A DNA stretch of 64,000 bases from Tetrahymena elliotti 4EA (GCA_000231825.2 JH720337.1:10181-74180), one strand, 5' to 3'. Shown: positions 51,236 through 64,000, numbered from the stretch's first letter. Translations and numbers: made by a program. Notes: a model not told the origin generated them from the letters alone.

Positions 51236-54200
51236 AAAGAAAGGTAGGAGAATGAGATAGCTTAACTAAATTACCACTAAATAATGCATTGAAGAATAAA
51301 ATACTAGAAAAAAACTAGCTTTAATTAAAAATTTGCAAACCAAATAACCATCTTTGATTTTTACTTACAGATATTGTTTAATTGAAAACTTATTATTATT
51401 ATCTAATTAATAAATTAATGTAAATTTGCAAATTTAGTAAGCTATCAGGATTTTGTTTACTACCCATTAATAAATTATTTCATTATATTTATATTTTTAT
51501 AAATTGTATTCATGAGTTCATTTATTCACTTAGAACTAAAATTATCTTTTTTTCTTTCTTTCTGATGAATCACTTTTTTGTTATACAACTACAATTACCA
51601 ATTAATTTTCCTATTTTTTTACAGTTTTTTAAAATTAATTAACTTAATATTCAAAGCTCCCTTTAATTCTTTTGAAACTGTAGAATATTTAATTTGTGTA
51701 ACTTGTTTAATTTCTTTGAAAGTTTTAATTACAATTACACAAATCACTATAACTTAAAAACACTCCATATTTTTTCCCTAAGCTTATCCAAAAATGAATT
51801 CTCAATGTTATTCTATTTTTCAGTAAATTTTTGCTGACTCCACTTAGATTTGAGATGATTTCAGTAGCAAATGAAAATATTTAATCATAATAAAATGATT
51901 TCCTCAATTTAAAATTAAACCATTTATTTTTAAAGCTTGAATCTAAATTTGATCGACTTATATTGAATTTTTATTTTCCTTAGGGGTTTAAATATAGAAA
52001 ATATCTCTAGACTATTTAATTGATTTTACCAACGTAATTTAAGAAGAACTAAACTATCTATCAGAAAAGAGTTTCATTTTTATCAAAATATTATTAAAAC
52101 TAATCGACTTAAAATGATAAAAAGCAAATATTCTTAATAATATTGACATAGTTAACATTACTTAACCTATTGAGATTTTTAAAATATTTGAATGCAAAAT
52201 GAACTTATAAATGAATTACACAAAGAATTAAATAGTTTTTTCATTGAAGCTATTAAGTTTGTATATTTATTTCATTCAAAGCAATTAATCAATTAAATAC
52301 CAAAGTATTTGATATTTGATGAATTTATAATTTAGATTCAAGCATTGTTATTATAATATTTACTAGTTCAAAACTAACAAGATTTTTATTGCTAATAAAT
52401 ACCTTATTTGCGATTAATTTGAAATGCAGAAAATATCAGAATAAGAAAATACTAGTTAAAGAACTTAACATTTATTAAAAGTTTACTTAAGATTTTACTT
52501 TTATTTATAAAGACTTTTATAAGGTTGAGTAAAGGATGTTTATTTTTAATTCAACTTATTATAATAATAAATTAGAAAAAATGAATGAATAAAATTTGAA
52601 TTTGAGTTAGTAATTAATAATGAGAGTATATTATTTTTAATAATTTATAAAATTCAAGATTATGAATTGATTACTACACATTTATGATAGACAAAGGTAA
52701 ATGAAAATACTTTTTTTATCTAATTAGTTTAGGAGTTGCTAATATAATTAAAAACCTTCTGCGTTATGACTAATTTCAAGAATTTTCTTTTTTATCAAGG
52801 AGTTTCATGTTATATATAAATGAAGAAATTCATTATAAATTAAAAAGGGTTTGCAAGTAATTGATTTATTTCGCTTTCTAATTCTTAAAATAGAAGAAAT
52901 TTATTTGGTCTGTAGATTAATTAATTTTTAGATAAATACTAGAAGAAATTTAATCAAAATATTAGATAATACAATTTATCCTATTAGCATTTATTACATT
53001 TGGCCTATTCAATTTAAATATCAATCAGTAAAACCAACCTAATATTTTCTAACTTCTTTAATTATTTCTGTAAATTCTTACCTTAATATATGCTTACATA
53101 TTAATTTAGTTCTCTAAACACCAAATACTGATGTTCTTTACACCTCTTCACTCAACTAAATTAATAATTAAATATAAATATAGTTTATATAAACCATTTC
53201 CTCACTAGAACCTAATGAATAGAAAAATAATCAGATTATAATTCTAAATGATTTATTTTTGAATTTTTATTAGGATTATGATGCAATCAATAAATCATTT
53301 AGGAGAACTTGAGTTATCTATCTATCTATTATTGATAGAAAAAAATAGCAAATAGAGACCTTTTCTTACTTTATTTATTTTCTAGTTAGATATAAAATCT
53401 CCTACTAAAAATTATTTAAATTTCTAGAAGAATAAAATAAATTTATTTGCTTAATTATTAAGGATATTTGTTTAAATAAATGAGAGATAACTTATTTTTA
53501 GAATTAGAATTTTTGTAGTTTTAGATTACTTAGAATACTTTATGACAATTCTTTATTTTAAAAACTAAATTTACTCAATCCTAAATATTTTTTTCAAAAA
53601 TTTAGATCAGAATTTTCTATTAGTTATTAAGATTAATTTCTAGATTCCTTCTAATATTAGGAATCTATCTTGTTTCTGTCTTTATCAATATAATATGTGT
53701 TTTTCTTTTTTGTGTATTGAGTAAAACTCTTTCTATAAAATTGCGAAGAAATTATTAAACAGTTTTTAGTATAGACTCAAAAAAAAATTAGCTTGTGAAG
53801 GCTCTTACCCCTTTCCTTTAATATGTATTAGTTGATTTATTTGAAAAATGAATTAGAATAGAATAGCAATTAACCAAATAAATAAAAAAAGAAAATGTAA
53901 AGACTGATAACCTAATTAGATTTCTGTATTAAATTTTGAATTTGACATTAATAAAAAATATAGTGCAGAATAATTTATTTATTTGTTTGTTTTTCTTCAT
54001 ACTTAAGGTTTCAATATAATTTATAATAGCCAACACTAACTCATTTACAAATTTGAATAAGAAATGATATCAATTTACACTCAATAAAATAATAAATCAT
54101 AATTCAATTTCATAGAAAAGCTATTTTATTCAAAAAAGGTTTAAATGTTTTATCTATTTTATTCAATGTAATTGCACTATTAAAATAAATTATTTACACA

Positions 54201-54308
54201 TATCTCCCTTAAATATTTTCAAATTTTTTTTTAAATATTTTGGATATTAACAAGATATTCATATGTATCTAGGTTACGTAAGAACCTTATTCCTCAATAA
54301 ATATTCTT
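51236..54308. other. Long AT-rich stretch with scattered coding-like segments
   Basis: No complete gene is supported. Short plus-strand TGA-free segments look coding-like: about 51985-52110 (DYLIDFTNVIQEELNYLSEK), 52192-52422 (starts MQNELINELHKELNSFFIEA, 76 residues), and about 53610-53850. They could be exons of an unrecognised or decayed gene. The rest is non-coding. Confidence 0.3.
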
Positions 54309-54725
54309 TCATTTTTTCAATGAGAGGAACCACTAATTTTCTATTTCATATTTTTTCTAGTTTAATGAGTAAATTGATACAAGAAACCCTATTAATATAA
54401 AAACAAAAAAGAAGTGGCTGTTTTTAAAAATTTTGGTGTCTTTATCTGCACAAGCATGATATTCCATTTCTTCATAGCTATCATTTTCATCTTTAACATT
54501 TTAATAGTAACAGCGATTTGTGTAAATAAATGAGTTTTATTTACATTCGGCTATTTATTTCAACTCTTAGTATGAGCATTCGCGACAAGAGTCAATAATC
54601 ATGCATTCTACTTGATTGTATTCTTCAGAATCAACATTTACTTAATCATCACTTTTTCCATGACAAAAAGCAAAAAAAGTCAATAAAACCACAAGGAAAA
54701 TTACAGTTTAAATTGGTATTCTCAT
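54309..54725 (-). CDS. JTB-like single-span membrane protein
   Basis: Intronless frame of 138 residues from ATG 54723-54725 to TGA 54309-54311. It has an N-terminal signal peptide (MRIPIQTVIFLVVLLTFFAF) and a short luminal domain with eight Cys: VECMIIDSCRECSYQEL, IAECKQ, NRCYYQ and HACADKD. One membrane span follows (FFFVFILIGFLVSIYSL), then a short tail beginning NQKKYEIENQ. This order, with the C...C..C, C...C and C spacing and a short cytoplasmic tail rich in Lys/Glu, is that of JTB (jumping translocation breakpoint) proteins of animals and plants. Those are small type I proteins with an unclear role in cytokinesis and mitochondria. The match rests on architecture and Cys spacing, not on long identity. 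Six TAA/TAG Gln codons split it, so standard-code translation misses it. Confidence 0.75.
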
Positions 54726-55479
54726 ATATAAATTAAAAGTGTAGACTATAATGATGGTAATTATTAGGATTTGTTTATTTAAGATATTTAAGAGCTATTT
54801 AGGTAGATGTCTTTAAAATAATTAAGTGTTCTGAGTGGTGTTATATAAATAAAGAAAAATTAATTAAAATAAATGTGAAATGATTAAGTCAATAAAATTA
54901 TGTATGCGATAATAGATTTTTAGATTTTTTTAAAAAAAACAACTTGTAAATAAATTTATTTAACATTCAATACTTGAAATCATATGAATCTTTTGTAACT
55001 TTATTCATTCATTGGACATTAATTATCGTAAATAAAGTCCATTAAATATAATAACTCTACATATAATTTGAATGTATTGTATGATCATAAATAGTTTGCA
55101 GGCTGGCTGGCTATTTGGCTCATTTTTAGCAGTCCAATTGTGAAAAAAAATTAATTAAGCAAAATTTAGATTATTTAATATTTATTGTTTTGGTGTATGG
55201 TAATCATTTATCATTTAATTTTGTTTATAATTTACATATCTTTAACATAAAATAAGGAAATTAAAAAAATACATTAAAAACTTGCTATTTTATGTTTACA
55301 TCTGATAAAAAATAATTGCATGTTTATAGAAAATAATAAATAATTTTTTTACATAATTATATTATTTAAAAATTAAGTAATCAAAATAGTTAAAGTAAAC
55401 GATTTATTTATTTTCTGTAAGTAAGCATGTCAATATTAAAAAACGAAAGCTAAAAAAATGCTAAGTTATGAAAATACAA
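54726..55479. other. Divergent intergenic region
   Basis: AT-rich. Apart from a small GC island around 55097-55135 (GGCTGGCTGGCT), nothing notable. It probably contains the promoter of the JTB-like gene. Confidence 0.45.
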
Positions 55480-56142
55480 AAAAAATAAACTTACCATCTA
55501 ATAATTATGCTAAAATTATTTTTATTCTTTTGAGTATGTCTGGAAGTAGCATAAATCATTTGTGAATGGAAATTACGCTTTTGAAGTAAAGCTCATCAGT
55601 ATTAATTGTGAGAAAATTTTATGCACATTTTACCTATTATTTGCATGTAAGCTAACTAAATTTGTCCTAATTATGAACTTTTTTTAATTTAGACGACTTC
55701 CTAAGACCTTACTATTTTTTGGAAATCTTCTGCTTAAATTTTAGATTTAGTAAGGATGATTAAAAAAGATAATAATATGCATAATTTAAATTTTTAGATT
55801 AATTAAATATTTATTTTGTTTAATTATAGGATTTAAAGCCAGAAAGAGTGTAAATTAAAATTTGTATGGTGAAATACCTGATTATATTAAAAAAAGAAAA
55901 AATTCTATAATTAACAAAATTCATCTCCTTATACTTTCAGAAATCAAATCAAATTCATATTCTTTGTTTGATTCAATAAATAATTATTTCGTTTACAAAT
56001 ATAACCTTAAATCAAATAAATTTATACATCTAAGTAACATTTTAAACCAAAAAACTAAACTTAAAATCTTAAAAAATATTTTGTTTTCTGTCAAAAATAA
56101 ATTTACAATAAACTTTTACTTTTAGTTCTCTTTTTTCTTTTG
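55480..56142 (+). CDS. Hypothetical multi-exon protein
   Basis: Three open segments joined by AT-rich introns with GT...AG borders. First, about 55500-55587 (FYSFEYVWKQHKSFVNGNYA). Second, about 55694-55780 (TTSQDLTIFWKSSAQILDLV). Third, about 55831-56142, which reads GFKARKSVNQNLYGEIPDY, then KKRKNSIINKIHLLILSEIK, and ends at TGA 56140-56142. The product is basic and hydrophobic at the end, without a recognised domain. No ATG lies in frame in the first segment, so the start exon is missing from this model. Confidence 0.4.
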
Positions 56143-57042
56143 AAATATCCCTGAAAGAATATCTTTTAGGGAAAATCTTTTCCTAATACTAATTAGTAAG
56201 AGTAAAATATTATTGATTATTTGTTAAATACAAAATAGATGATGATTTTTTATTTCTTTAGTTTTTTAATTTTTGAAATGTTGTTCTAGAAAAATTAAAA
56301 ATTGTACAATTTTTTAACTAAGATTAACTTTTAAAAGAATTTTGCAATTTTTACATATATTTATGCTGGAGTTTGTGTTTTTTATTTAAGTAGAGGAAGA
56401 AAGAGACTGCAATCAGCTTGAATTTATAAAGTGTATATCACCTAGATTACAATGCTTTACAATTTCTATCAGATCTAATTTACTTATAAAAATTGTTTAA
56501 TTTAATACAATTCCTACAAATTTTATATAAATCTATTTGTGTTTTGCTTGTAATTGTAGATAAGATTACTTCTTAAGCAGATTGAGATCTCCAATTCATT
56601 TGATAATGAGATGAGTAAATTTTTTTTATTTTAAGGCAAATGAATATTTATTTTTAGTCCAGCTATATTACATCTCTTTGATAAAAAAGCAGGCCAGCCT
56701 TTTTTTATGATAATTGGAATCTCTATACAATTAAAGGATAAATTATTTTGTCAAAACAAATAAAAAAAACTCATTCCATAAGTCAATAATATTTGAAGTA
56801 ACTTAAAATTTCATGTCTTAAATTTTCTGTAATTTGATCTCATAATTAGACTAAATACTGGAAATAAAACATCTGAGAAGCTATCTTAAAATATATTTTT
56901 TACCATGTAATTAAATTATTCATTACAAATATAATTAGTAATAGTAAAGCAAACTTATTCGTACACACAAACACACAAGAGAGTCTTTATTTAATAAATT
57001 TTTCATTATAATAGCTTACCTTCAACATTCCAATTCAAGTAT
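56143..57042. other. Intergenic, possible small exon at its end
   Basis: Mostly AT-rich and non-coding. Its last part (about 57015 onward) reads LTFNIPIQVYESEDKRNDE in one frame, flanked by AG and followed by a GT at about 57110, so it may be an isolated exon of an unrecognised gene. Confidence 0.3.
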
Positions 57043-57444
57043 ATGAATCTGAAGATAAGAGAAATGATGAAAAAGATTATAATCGAGGAGCTTAAAATTA
57101 AACAAATAGGTGAATTGGTAATAAGAGCAATATTAGAGTAGCTATTATAAAATAAAAATATGATAAATTTTGTTTAAATTAAAAACTAAGCCACTATCAT
57201 TCTGATTTTGGAAAAATTAATTAGTGTTTATCTATCTATATTAGGAAGGAAGAAAGAGGCTTTAATCTCCTTTAAAAAGAAATAATCTATCTATTTTAAC
57301 CTCAATTCTGATTCTAAAGTATATAGAAAATATTCATTACGGAAACCATCTATATCCTTTAATATTTATTTATTTATTCAAATTTTAACAAATCTTTTTT
57401 TTTAATTTCTTTCAAAATATTTAGCTAAAATTTTTTTTTAATGA
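57043..57444 (+). CDS. Weak ORF, 133 residues
   Basis: ATG 57043 opens MNLKIREMMKKIIIEELKIK, a frame free of TGA to 57442-57444. It overlaps, in another frame, the exon-like sequence near 57015-57110. Composition is Ile/Lys/Leu-rich and no family is recognised. It may be chance in AT-rich DNA. Confidence 0.2.
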
Positions 57445-58785
57445 TTTTAATTTTCACAATAAAAAGCATATTTAAAGATTTAGCAACTCACGATATTTAC
57501 TGGGTTAACTTAAAGAAGAGACTTTTATTTCAATCTTATTTCAATCTTGAGACTATATATCTATTATATGTTGCTTATTTAAATATCGTTTGAATTTGTA
57601 TATTAAAGAAGCTTTATTCGCTTGAATTACATAAAATTACTTTATAATTTAGAGCTGAAATAGATAAATAAATAAAATCTCTAATCGTTTGAGAGTGTTC
57701 AACAATTTCAGATAAATAAATGTTTTTGTCAATAGGTGGTGATAAATATCTTAAAACCTTTAAAGGTTACAAAATATTTGTTTCAAATTTAGATATTAAC
57801 TTCACTGCATTAATTTTCTTTTGTTTTTTTATTTCATAATCAATTAAAAGAAAGGCTGGGCTGGAGTAATTTTTCATTTGATTTTTTCTAAAAATAAAAG
57901 CTCAAAAAATGTATTTTCATGCAAACGAATTACAGTTATAAATTAAATGCTCAAAGCTGAAATAAACATGCTGAAAATTAGTTAGAGTAGATGAGTGAGA
58001 TGCCAGCTAAATTATGAAATATAAAATCTTAAAAAAACAATTATGGATTTTCAAGAAAATACAGAAAAGTAAATTGATGATCAATCTTAAACTTAATAGA
58101 AAAAATGATATTGATTTAGTAATTGATGATTTATACAATAGAAAAATATCATGAAATTTTAAGAAGAAAATGTAATTTATAGTTTTTGTCAAAGTTGATC
58201 ATCGAGATATAAGCTTTAATAAATTTTCATTTCAGATATACGCAAAAAGGTGTACTATTAATTGTAATTATATCAAATTCAATAGAAAGTAAATATAATT
58301 TAATAGATTCTTAAAAAATTAATTTTCCCACCCACCCACCCCTTCGCATAACTAACTACCAAAAGTAAGCCTAAAAATTCAATTGAAATAAATAAATAAA
58401 CACTAAAACAATCAATCAAGCTAAGATATTAACAATTAAACTAAATTTATTAATATAACAAGGCAAAATTTAGTAAATTAAAAATTATAAACATTAATTT
58501 AATCAAAAAAATCATAAAGTCACTTGTTTAAAAAAAGAGGAAAAATAAACAAACAAAAAAGACTTTGATAAAAATTGTGAATATTTCCATAATTATCAAG
58601 GAAAATAAATTAAATATTTCTAAACCAATATATTAATCAAATCAAGACACCATTTTCTATAAACTGATTGATTAATTAATAAATTTTGGAAGCAAAATTT
58701 CATACTCTTTATTGTTTTTATACTTACGTATAATACAAATAAATATATACAAACAGACAATCAACAAGCAAACAGAGTTTAAATT
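57445..58785. other. Intergenic region upstream of the MGNC gene
   Basis: AT-rich. It holds the G-quadruplex motif at 58327-58342, about 440 bp before the next ATG. Otherwise no supported gene. Confidence 0.5.
58327..58342 (-). other. G-quadruplex motif
   Basis: The minus strand reads GGGGTGGGTGGGTGGG: four G-runs separated by single T residues, the pattern of a highly stable parallel quadruplex. It is isolated in an AT-rich spacer. Confidence 0.8.
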
Positions 58786-59427
58786 ATGGGAAACTGTACC
58801 ACCGCTAAATCAACAAATCAAAACAATAAATCTGAAAAATAAATGAAAGCTATTAATATTGTTAAATAAGAAATTGAACAGCTAAAACAAGAAGAAAAGT
58901 TCAACTAAGCTCTCATGAAAATGAATAGATTAGTTCATTTACTTAAAATGCACAGATAAGAAAACTCTTATTACCAAGAAATGATGGAATTATATGTTGA
59001 AATGGGGCGTATTAACTAAGATATTGTATGCAATCATTACAAAGCTTAATAATGCTTTGAAAATGCTATTGAAATGAGTTTTTATGCCTATGGCCATAAT
59101 AATGAAATAGCTAATAAAATCATAACTCCCTACCTTAATATTAGTTTGAGAATACTTGAAGAGGCTAATGGTCCTCTTAGGTAAATTCAAAAGCAAGCTA
59201 AAGTTAGCTCTCCTACTGAAAATAATGGAAGAAAATATTTCAAACGTTCTTCTACTCATGCAACTACCCGTGTTTCTGCCATTCCTCCCTCTCTTAATAT
59301 CATCAAAGAAGAATCATCTGAACATGAAGAGGAAAACGTTAAAAATTGGGACGAAAAAGAAATCATTTAGAGCATTTTTAATAAAAATAAGATTAGAAAC
59401 AATGCAGAAATAATGACCAATTGTTGA
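58786..59427 (+). CDS. Small protein with N-myristoylation motif MGNC
   Basis: Intronless frame of 213 residues from ATG 58786 to TGA 59425-59427. It begins MGNCTTAKSTNQ: Gly2 is a myristoylation site and Cys4 a likely palmitoylation site, so membrane anchoring is expected. Residues 30-130 are helical with TPR-like spacing (YYQEMMELYVEMGRINQDI, then HYKAQQCFENAIEMSFYAYG). The C-terminal third is Ser/Thr-rich, then acidic (KEESSEHEEENVKNWDE), and ends with a basic helix and TNC. No enzymatic motif is seen. The N-terminus looks like that of small calcium-sensor or kinase-anchoring proteins, but no EF-hand is present. A peripheral membrane adaptor is the best guess. Confidence 0.8.
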
Positions 59428-62400
59428 GAAAAAAATCATCCATCTCCAATTACCAATATCTATTTATCAATCATCTCAAAATATCTTATTCTTATCAAAT
59501 ATATGATTACTAACTATTTAAATGAAATATCTAATAAGCTAGATTAACAAATATTTAATTCAAAATGTAAATAAAAATGATTAAAAAAAAAAAGATAATT
59601 AAGTATTTTTAAATGTCTAAAGCAGTAAGTAGCTAGTAGCTAACTAACTAACTAACTAACTAAGAAGTTATCTATTAACACAAAAATTAGCTAAATAATC
59701 AAAACACTTATAATAAATCAAAATTTCTCCCTCCTCTTCTTCTCCTTAATTATTTATGTATTTATTAACCACATACTAAATCTATGCAAGCAATTGAATG
59801 ACTAAAACAAGTAATTATTACCCATCAAATTCTTTGATTATAAACCTTCTGATTAGTTCTCCCTTGATTAATAGAACTAATAATTTCATATAAAACAAAA
59901 GAAGAATTTAAATTAAAACTTTGTGTAATTAATCGATATAATACAAAATGATAATAATTACAGTCTTGTGATTATGATGATCATAATAATAATAAATAAT
60001 AATTAAATACTTAAACAAAAGAAGATAATGGAAGGGAGAATGAATTTATCTCCAACCATTTCTATCACACCATATTAAAAAATAATAAATGAAAATATTT
60101 ATTTTACCAACTTATTTAATCCTCTAAAATCTTTCTTAAACTTTTTATTATCAATTATTATAACAAATTATTAAATTTATCTGCAAAATATTTATCTATC
60201 CTTCTAATATCTCTATCCTTCATACTCATTGTATTTCTGTCTCAATATTAATTATTATTTAAATCTAATTTCAAATCCTTTTTCGTTTTTCACTTTTACA
60301 AAAACATACTATTCCACATATTTTCCTATTTTTTGTTTGTTTTTAAATTATCGTTTTGTTCATTTCGATTTGTTATTTTTCTATGAATAAATCTTGTAAA
60401 CTGCAACCAAGATTTTCTTATTCACTTTCAAGCATAAATAAATAGATATTCGATAATCTAAAAATTTCTTTGCTTTTTATCTAGCATAAATTACGCCTAT
60501 TTTTACCATCAAATTTGCTAGATCTAATAAAATTCATAATTTTAAGTGCTTTTTACACTATCAATCAGCTTTTCTTAGGTTATTTATCCAGACATATTCT
60601 CTATTTAATGATTACATTAGTAATATAAAACATAAAAGCACTTCTTTTTTAAAGCATAACTTAATTATTCATTGTGAAATATATTCATCTGCTCATAACA
60701 AATTACATACAAATATAGCAGAAACTAACTAAAAAAGTAAATAAAATTAATCACTGTGTCTATACTTAAAAATTTTTTAAGGAAATGATGGTATTCATAT
60801 TTATTTCTTTTTCAATTAAAAACGAGATTTTAAAAAATGAGAGAGAGGGGGAGAAAAATGAATAATGAAAATTTAAAATTTAATTTAAACATTTCTCATT
60901 CTAAAAACTAAAGAGTTTTTGAAAATCCTTACTTCTGCATTAAATAAAACCTTTTTATGATAAAAGGTTAATTTAATGAATCTAATAAATACAATTTTTC
61001 AAACCTCAAGTGATAATTTTTTATATTTTATTTTTTGTTTAAAATCTTCTAGAGCGATATAAATTTTAAGAAAATCTATCTAATTTAATTTATTAGGAAA
61101 GAAAGAATGAAATAACATATCATTTTAAAACTCATCCGTTCATTCAAGCTTACAAATTTTACTTCAATTTTAAAGTCAACATTTCAGATTAATAAAAATT
61201 TAATCAAAAATTTAAGGTTCAAGGATAATAAGTTAAAATTTGATTCTTTTCTTACTTTTACCAATCAACAAAATTTCTAAAGTAAAAAATTAAGAGAAGG
61301 AAGAATTTAAAAATAAGTTAAACATTAAGTTAAATCATATTTTTCATTTTTTTTAATTGAATTTTTTGAATATTAATTGATATAAACATTTGGTAAAATA
61401 TTTTTTATATAGATTTCCAGAGTATTCTAAAATATTCATATTTTTTTAGATTGAATTAATATTTTAAAAAACACTAATTCATTTAAATTTAAATAAACTC
61501 CAATTAATGTGAACAACCTATAAAAACTTATATTTGTAGGTGTAACTCAAAATCATTTGAAATAAAATTTTTTTCTATCAATTAATATTTTTTAGCTCTT
61601 TCTTTAATTGAGGATTTCTTAAAAATAGATTTTTAATTGAACAAAAATGTTTTTTTTAGAAAAATAGTTAATAATCTTACAAAATTGTAGGAAAGAATTC
61701 TATAATAACAAAACATATTAAAAGAAAAATAAGTATTTTGGGAGAAGATATTTTATCAGAAGTCTAAAAATATATTAAAAAATTTTTAAATTAAGTTAGC
61801 TTAACTAAAAATATGTTGAAAATTAAATTAACGTACTTACTTTTTATCAAAGCTGGCCAATTTTTACCCATTAAACCTTGAATAATTAAAAGAGGGAAAA
61901 TCTATAACTAAATTGATTATTTATTGATTTTTCTGTAATTGAATTATAATTTGAGAATAAATTCAGGCGAAAACATCAATCAATTTACAATCTAGAAAAA
62001 AAATTCATAGATGCTACATAATATGAAAAAGCAAATTTTAATAATATCCTGAAAAACAGTTGCAGATTATTGCTAAGTTAATGTAGTAATATTATAAATT
62101 TTTAAAATTTAATAAGTTATCAATGAGTTGTTTATCCTACTCTCACTAATAACCCATTAAAAGGCTGTCTAATTTTTTTAATTATTTATCTAGTAAATAG
62201 ATTGAAAAAACCTTCTATTTTAATTGTACTGATTTTTTATATGAAATACTGTTTAGTTTTTTTGTCATATTTTGAATTACATCATAAATTTCTCAAAACT
62301 ATATTTCGTTTTGGAAGAACTTGAATTCTTTCTCTTTATAAATGGATAATTTTTATTGTAATTTAACTTCTTGGTTGCCAATAATATTAAAAATAATTTT

Positions 62401-64000
62401 AAGTATCAATTAAGCTAAAATATTTCCTTAACTAAACAATAAATATTGTTGTTGAGGAATTTTAAAATAAGCAAATTTAATGACTAAAATCATAGTGAGC
62501 TACCTATATTAATGGTTGAATATTTTTTATATTTTTTGATTTTCTTCTAAAATCTTCACATAGAAAATTTTTATCTTGACAGTAAAAAAATATATTTTAA
62601 ATTCATTTCATCAAACACTGCTTTCTTTTGTTTTTCTAGATATTTTGATAACATGATTCGTATCTATTTTTTTAATTTATTCTGATTGTTCTAATTATTT
62701 TTAACACTTAACTTGAAAAATACATACATTCTGCATAGTATTTTAATTAAAAAACTCCCTCATGAACTCAAGTTATCTAAATTATTAATTCATTAGCCTT
62801 AGAAAGAATTTTAATAAAACCTTAATTTTGATCTTTGCCTTTTATTATCTACAAATTTGATGGAAAATTTCAGTTTGTAAATATAAATTAGTCTGTCTAA
62901 TAAATTTAGATGTTATATTAATAATGAGTAAACTATGGTATTTAATTCTAAATCTCCAGATAGAAAAATCTTTGTAACAAATGTAAGATACAGATATTAT
63001 TAACTTTGGAAATCGATTCCTTAAAATATCTATATAAAAATATATTGACAAAGTGAAGGAGCATCAAAAAAAATTAAGAAAGAAAGAAATTAATTAATAA
63101 AGAGAGAAAGAAATTTTAATAAAGAAATTTGAAGAGGGGAATATCATATTTTAATTAATTTATTTAAAAAAATTAAGAGTGTGTAAGCTTATCAAAGTCT
63201 TTGGAAATATCTTAATAAATTTTTTGATAATTATAAATTAAGATAAAAATTGTGTTGTTATTGCCAATAATTGGCTCTTATTGCATTTCGTTTAATTCTT
63301 ATGTATCTGTTAAAAATTTGAAATTTAATAATTTAAAAATTTTGTGCAAATCTTTAACCAAAGCAAATATTTTAAAAATATATAAATAAAACAAAAGTGA
63401 AAAACTCTAATAGAAAAATCTAAATTTAACTTCAAATAGCATCCTCTAGTTTTTTTTCCCCAATGTTATTTTTTTTCTTTTTGCTATATAAAGAAGTATA
63501 AATTCCCTTATTTTCTTTTTTTCCTAAAAATTATAAAATCTTAATATTGTATAATTTGCAAAAATTTTACAAGGAAAAATTGAAATAAAATCTAAATTAA
63601 TTTAGTTCTTCTGTCTGGAATTTTAATTTTTTAATTATTGTTTATTCAACTCTCTCTCTGTTAGAGTACTTTCTTTTTACTTATTTTACATATGATCCCT
63701 CCATATTTGAACTTTAAAAACTCTATGCTTCTATTAGATTCCATTATAGACATAATGTGAATAATGAAATTTGTGTTAGTATAAATTATTATTTTACTAT
63801 CTAATGGTCTTTATATTGTAAAACCATAAGAGTTTATATGTTTTTTGATATAAAATTTTATAAATTAATAGAATTATTTTGATTTTCTGCAGATTTTTCT
63901 TTAAAAGCGAGTAATATTGCTTTAAAATATTTAATTTTAGATCTTGTTGAATATATTTAAATATTTGTTAATAGTTTACATTTTATTTTATAAAGTTATG
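59428..64000. other. Gene-poor AT-rich tail of the window
   Basis: About 4.6 kb with no supported gene on either strand. It holds a (CTAA)n tract at 59640-59663, pyrimidine-rich stretches near 60180-60350, and purine-rich GAAA/GAGA stretches near 63080-63130. Confidence 0.5.
59640..59663. repeat. CTAA tandem repeat
   Basis: Five to six tandem CTAA units just downstream of the MGNC gene. This is a simple microsatellite, not a telomere, since Tetrahymena telomeres are TTGGGG/CCCCAA. Confidence 0.8.

Noticed and set aside
58043..58108. Short ORF starting MDFQENTEKQIDD
   Set aside because: Ends in TGA after about 21 codons; no splice partner or conservation visible.
1..64000. TGA as a sense codon (Trp or Cys), as in some other ciliates
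   Set aside because: Well-conserved genes (phosphatase, SerRS, PRP31, kinesin) all end at TGA at the expected C-terminus and contain no internal TGA.
59428..64000. Telomere or chromosome end in the gene-poor tail
   Set aside because: No TTGGGG or CCCCAA repeats are present.
1..64000. CRISPR arrays, bacterial operons or insertion sequences
   Set aside because: No regularly spaced repeats, ribosome binding sites or intact transposase with terminal inverted repeats were seen.

Overview
The window reads as macronuclear-type DNA of a ciliate that uses the Tetrahymena nuclear code, most likely a Tetrahymena species. Base composition is extremely AT-rich. Every convincing gene is interrupted by many TAA and TAG codons that must be read as glutamine, and every gene whose end I could find stops at TGA. 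Introns are short (about 50-180 bp), AT-rich and GT...AG. Because of this, standard-code ORF finding sees only fragments; the gene models here were assembled by hand with TAA/TAG = Gln, so internal exon borders are approximate where noted.

Left third (1-11.4 kb): a tandem array, all on the minus strand, of large cysteine-rich, furin/growth-factor-receptor-like membrane protein genes. One copy is cut by the left window edge (1-996). One is complete (5789-11368). Two decayed fragments lie between them, an exon 3-4 relic at 3007-3555 and a 3'-end relic at 4118-5065. Both relics carry an in-frame TGA where the intact gene has TGG. Homology also extends into the upstream flanks, so the array has a period of about 10.4 kb.

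Middle (13-42 kb): ordinary housekeeping and cell-biology genes on both strands. In order: a kinesin-14 motor (-), a large coiled-coil protein (+), a B-box zinc-finger protein (-), a voltage-gated K+ channel with a cyclic-nucleotide-binding-like domain (-), a histidine-rich single-span mitochondrial protein (+), a PP6/PP4-type phosphatase (-) preceded by a small ORF, cytosolic seryl-tRNA synthetase (-), a tail-anchored ubiquitin-like-domain protein of TMUB/Dsc3 type (-), and the splicing factor PRP31 (+).

Right part (42-64 kb): a PIAS/Siz-like SP-RING protein with an eroded zinc site (+), a protein with a CENP-B/transposase-type helix-turn-helix region (+), one or two unrecognised secreted or helical proteins (+), a JTB-like membrane protein (-), several weak coding candidates (+), and a small N-myristoylatable MGNC protein (+). 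The last 4.5 kb shows no gene. A very strong G-quadruplex motif at 58327-58342 stands out against the AT-rich background.

The genes do not form an operon or one pathway. I found no CRISPR array, no bacterial feature, no tRNA or rRNA gene and no telomere. The most unusual content is the receptor gene array with its relics, the His-rich mitochondrial protein, the CENP-B-like DNA-binding gene, and the JTB homologue that standard-code ORF calling misses.
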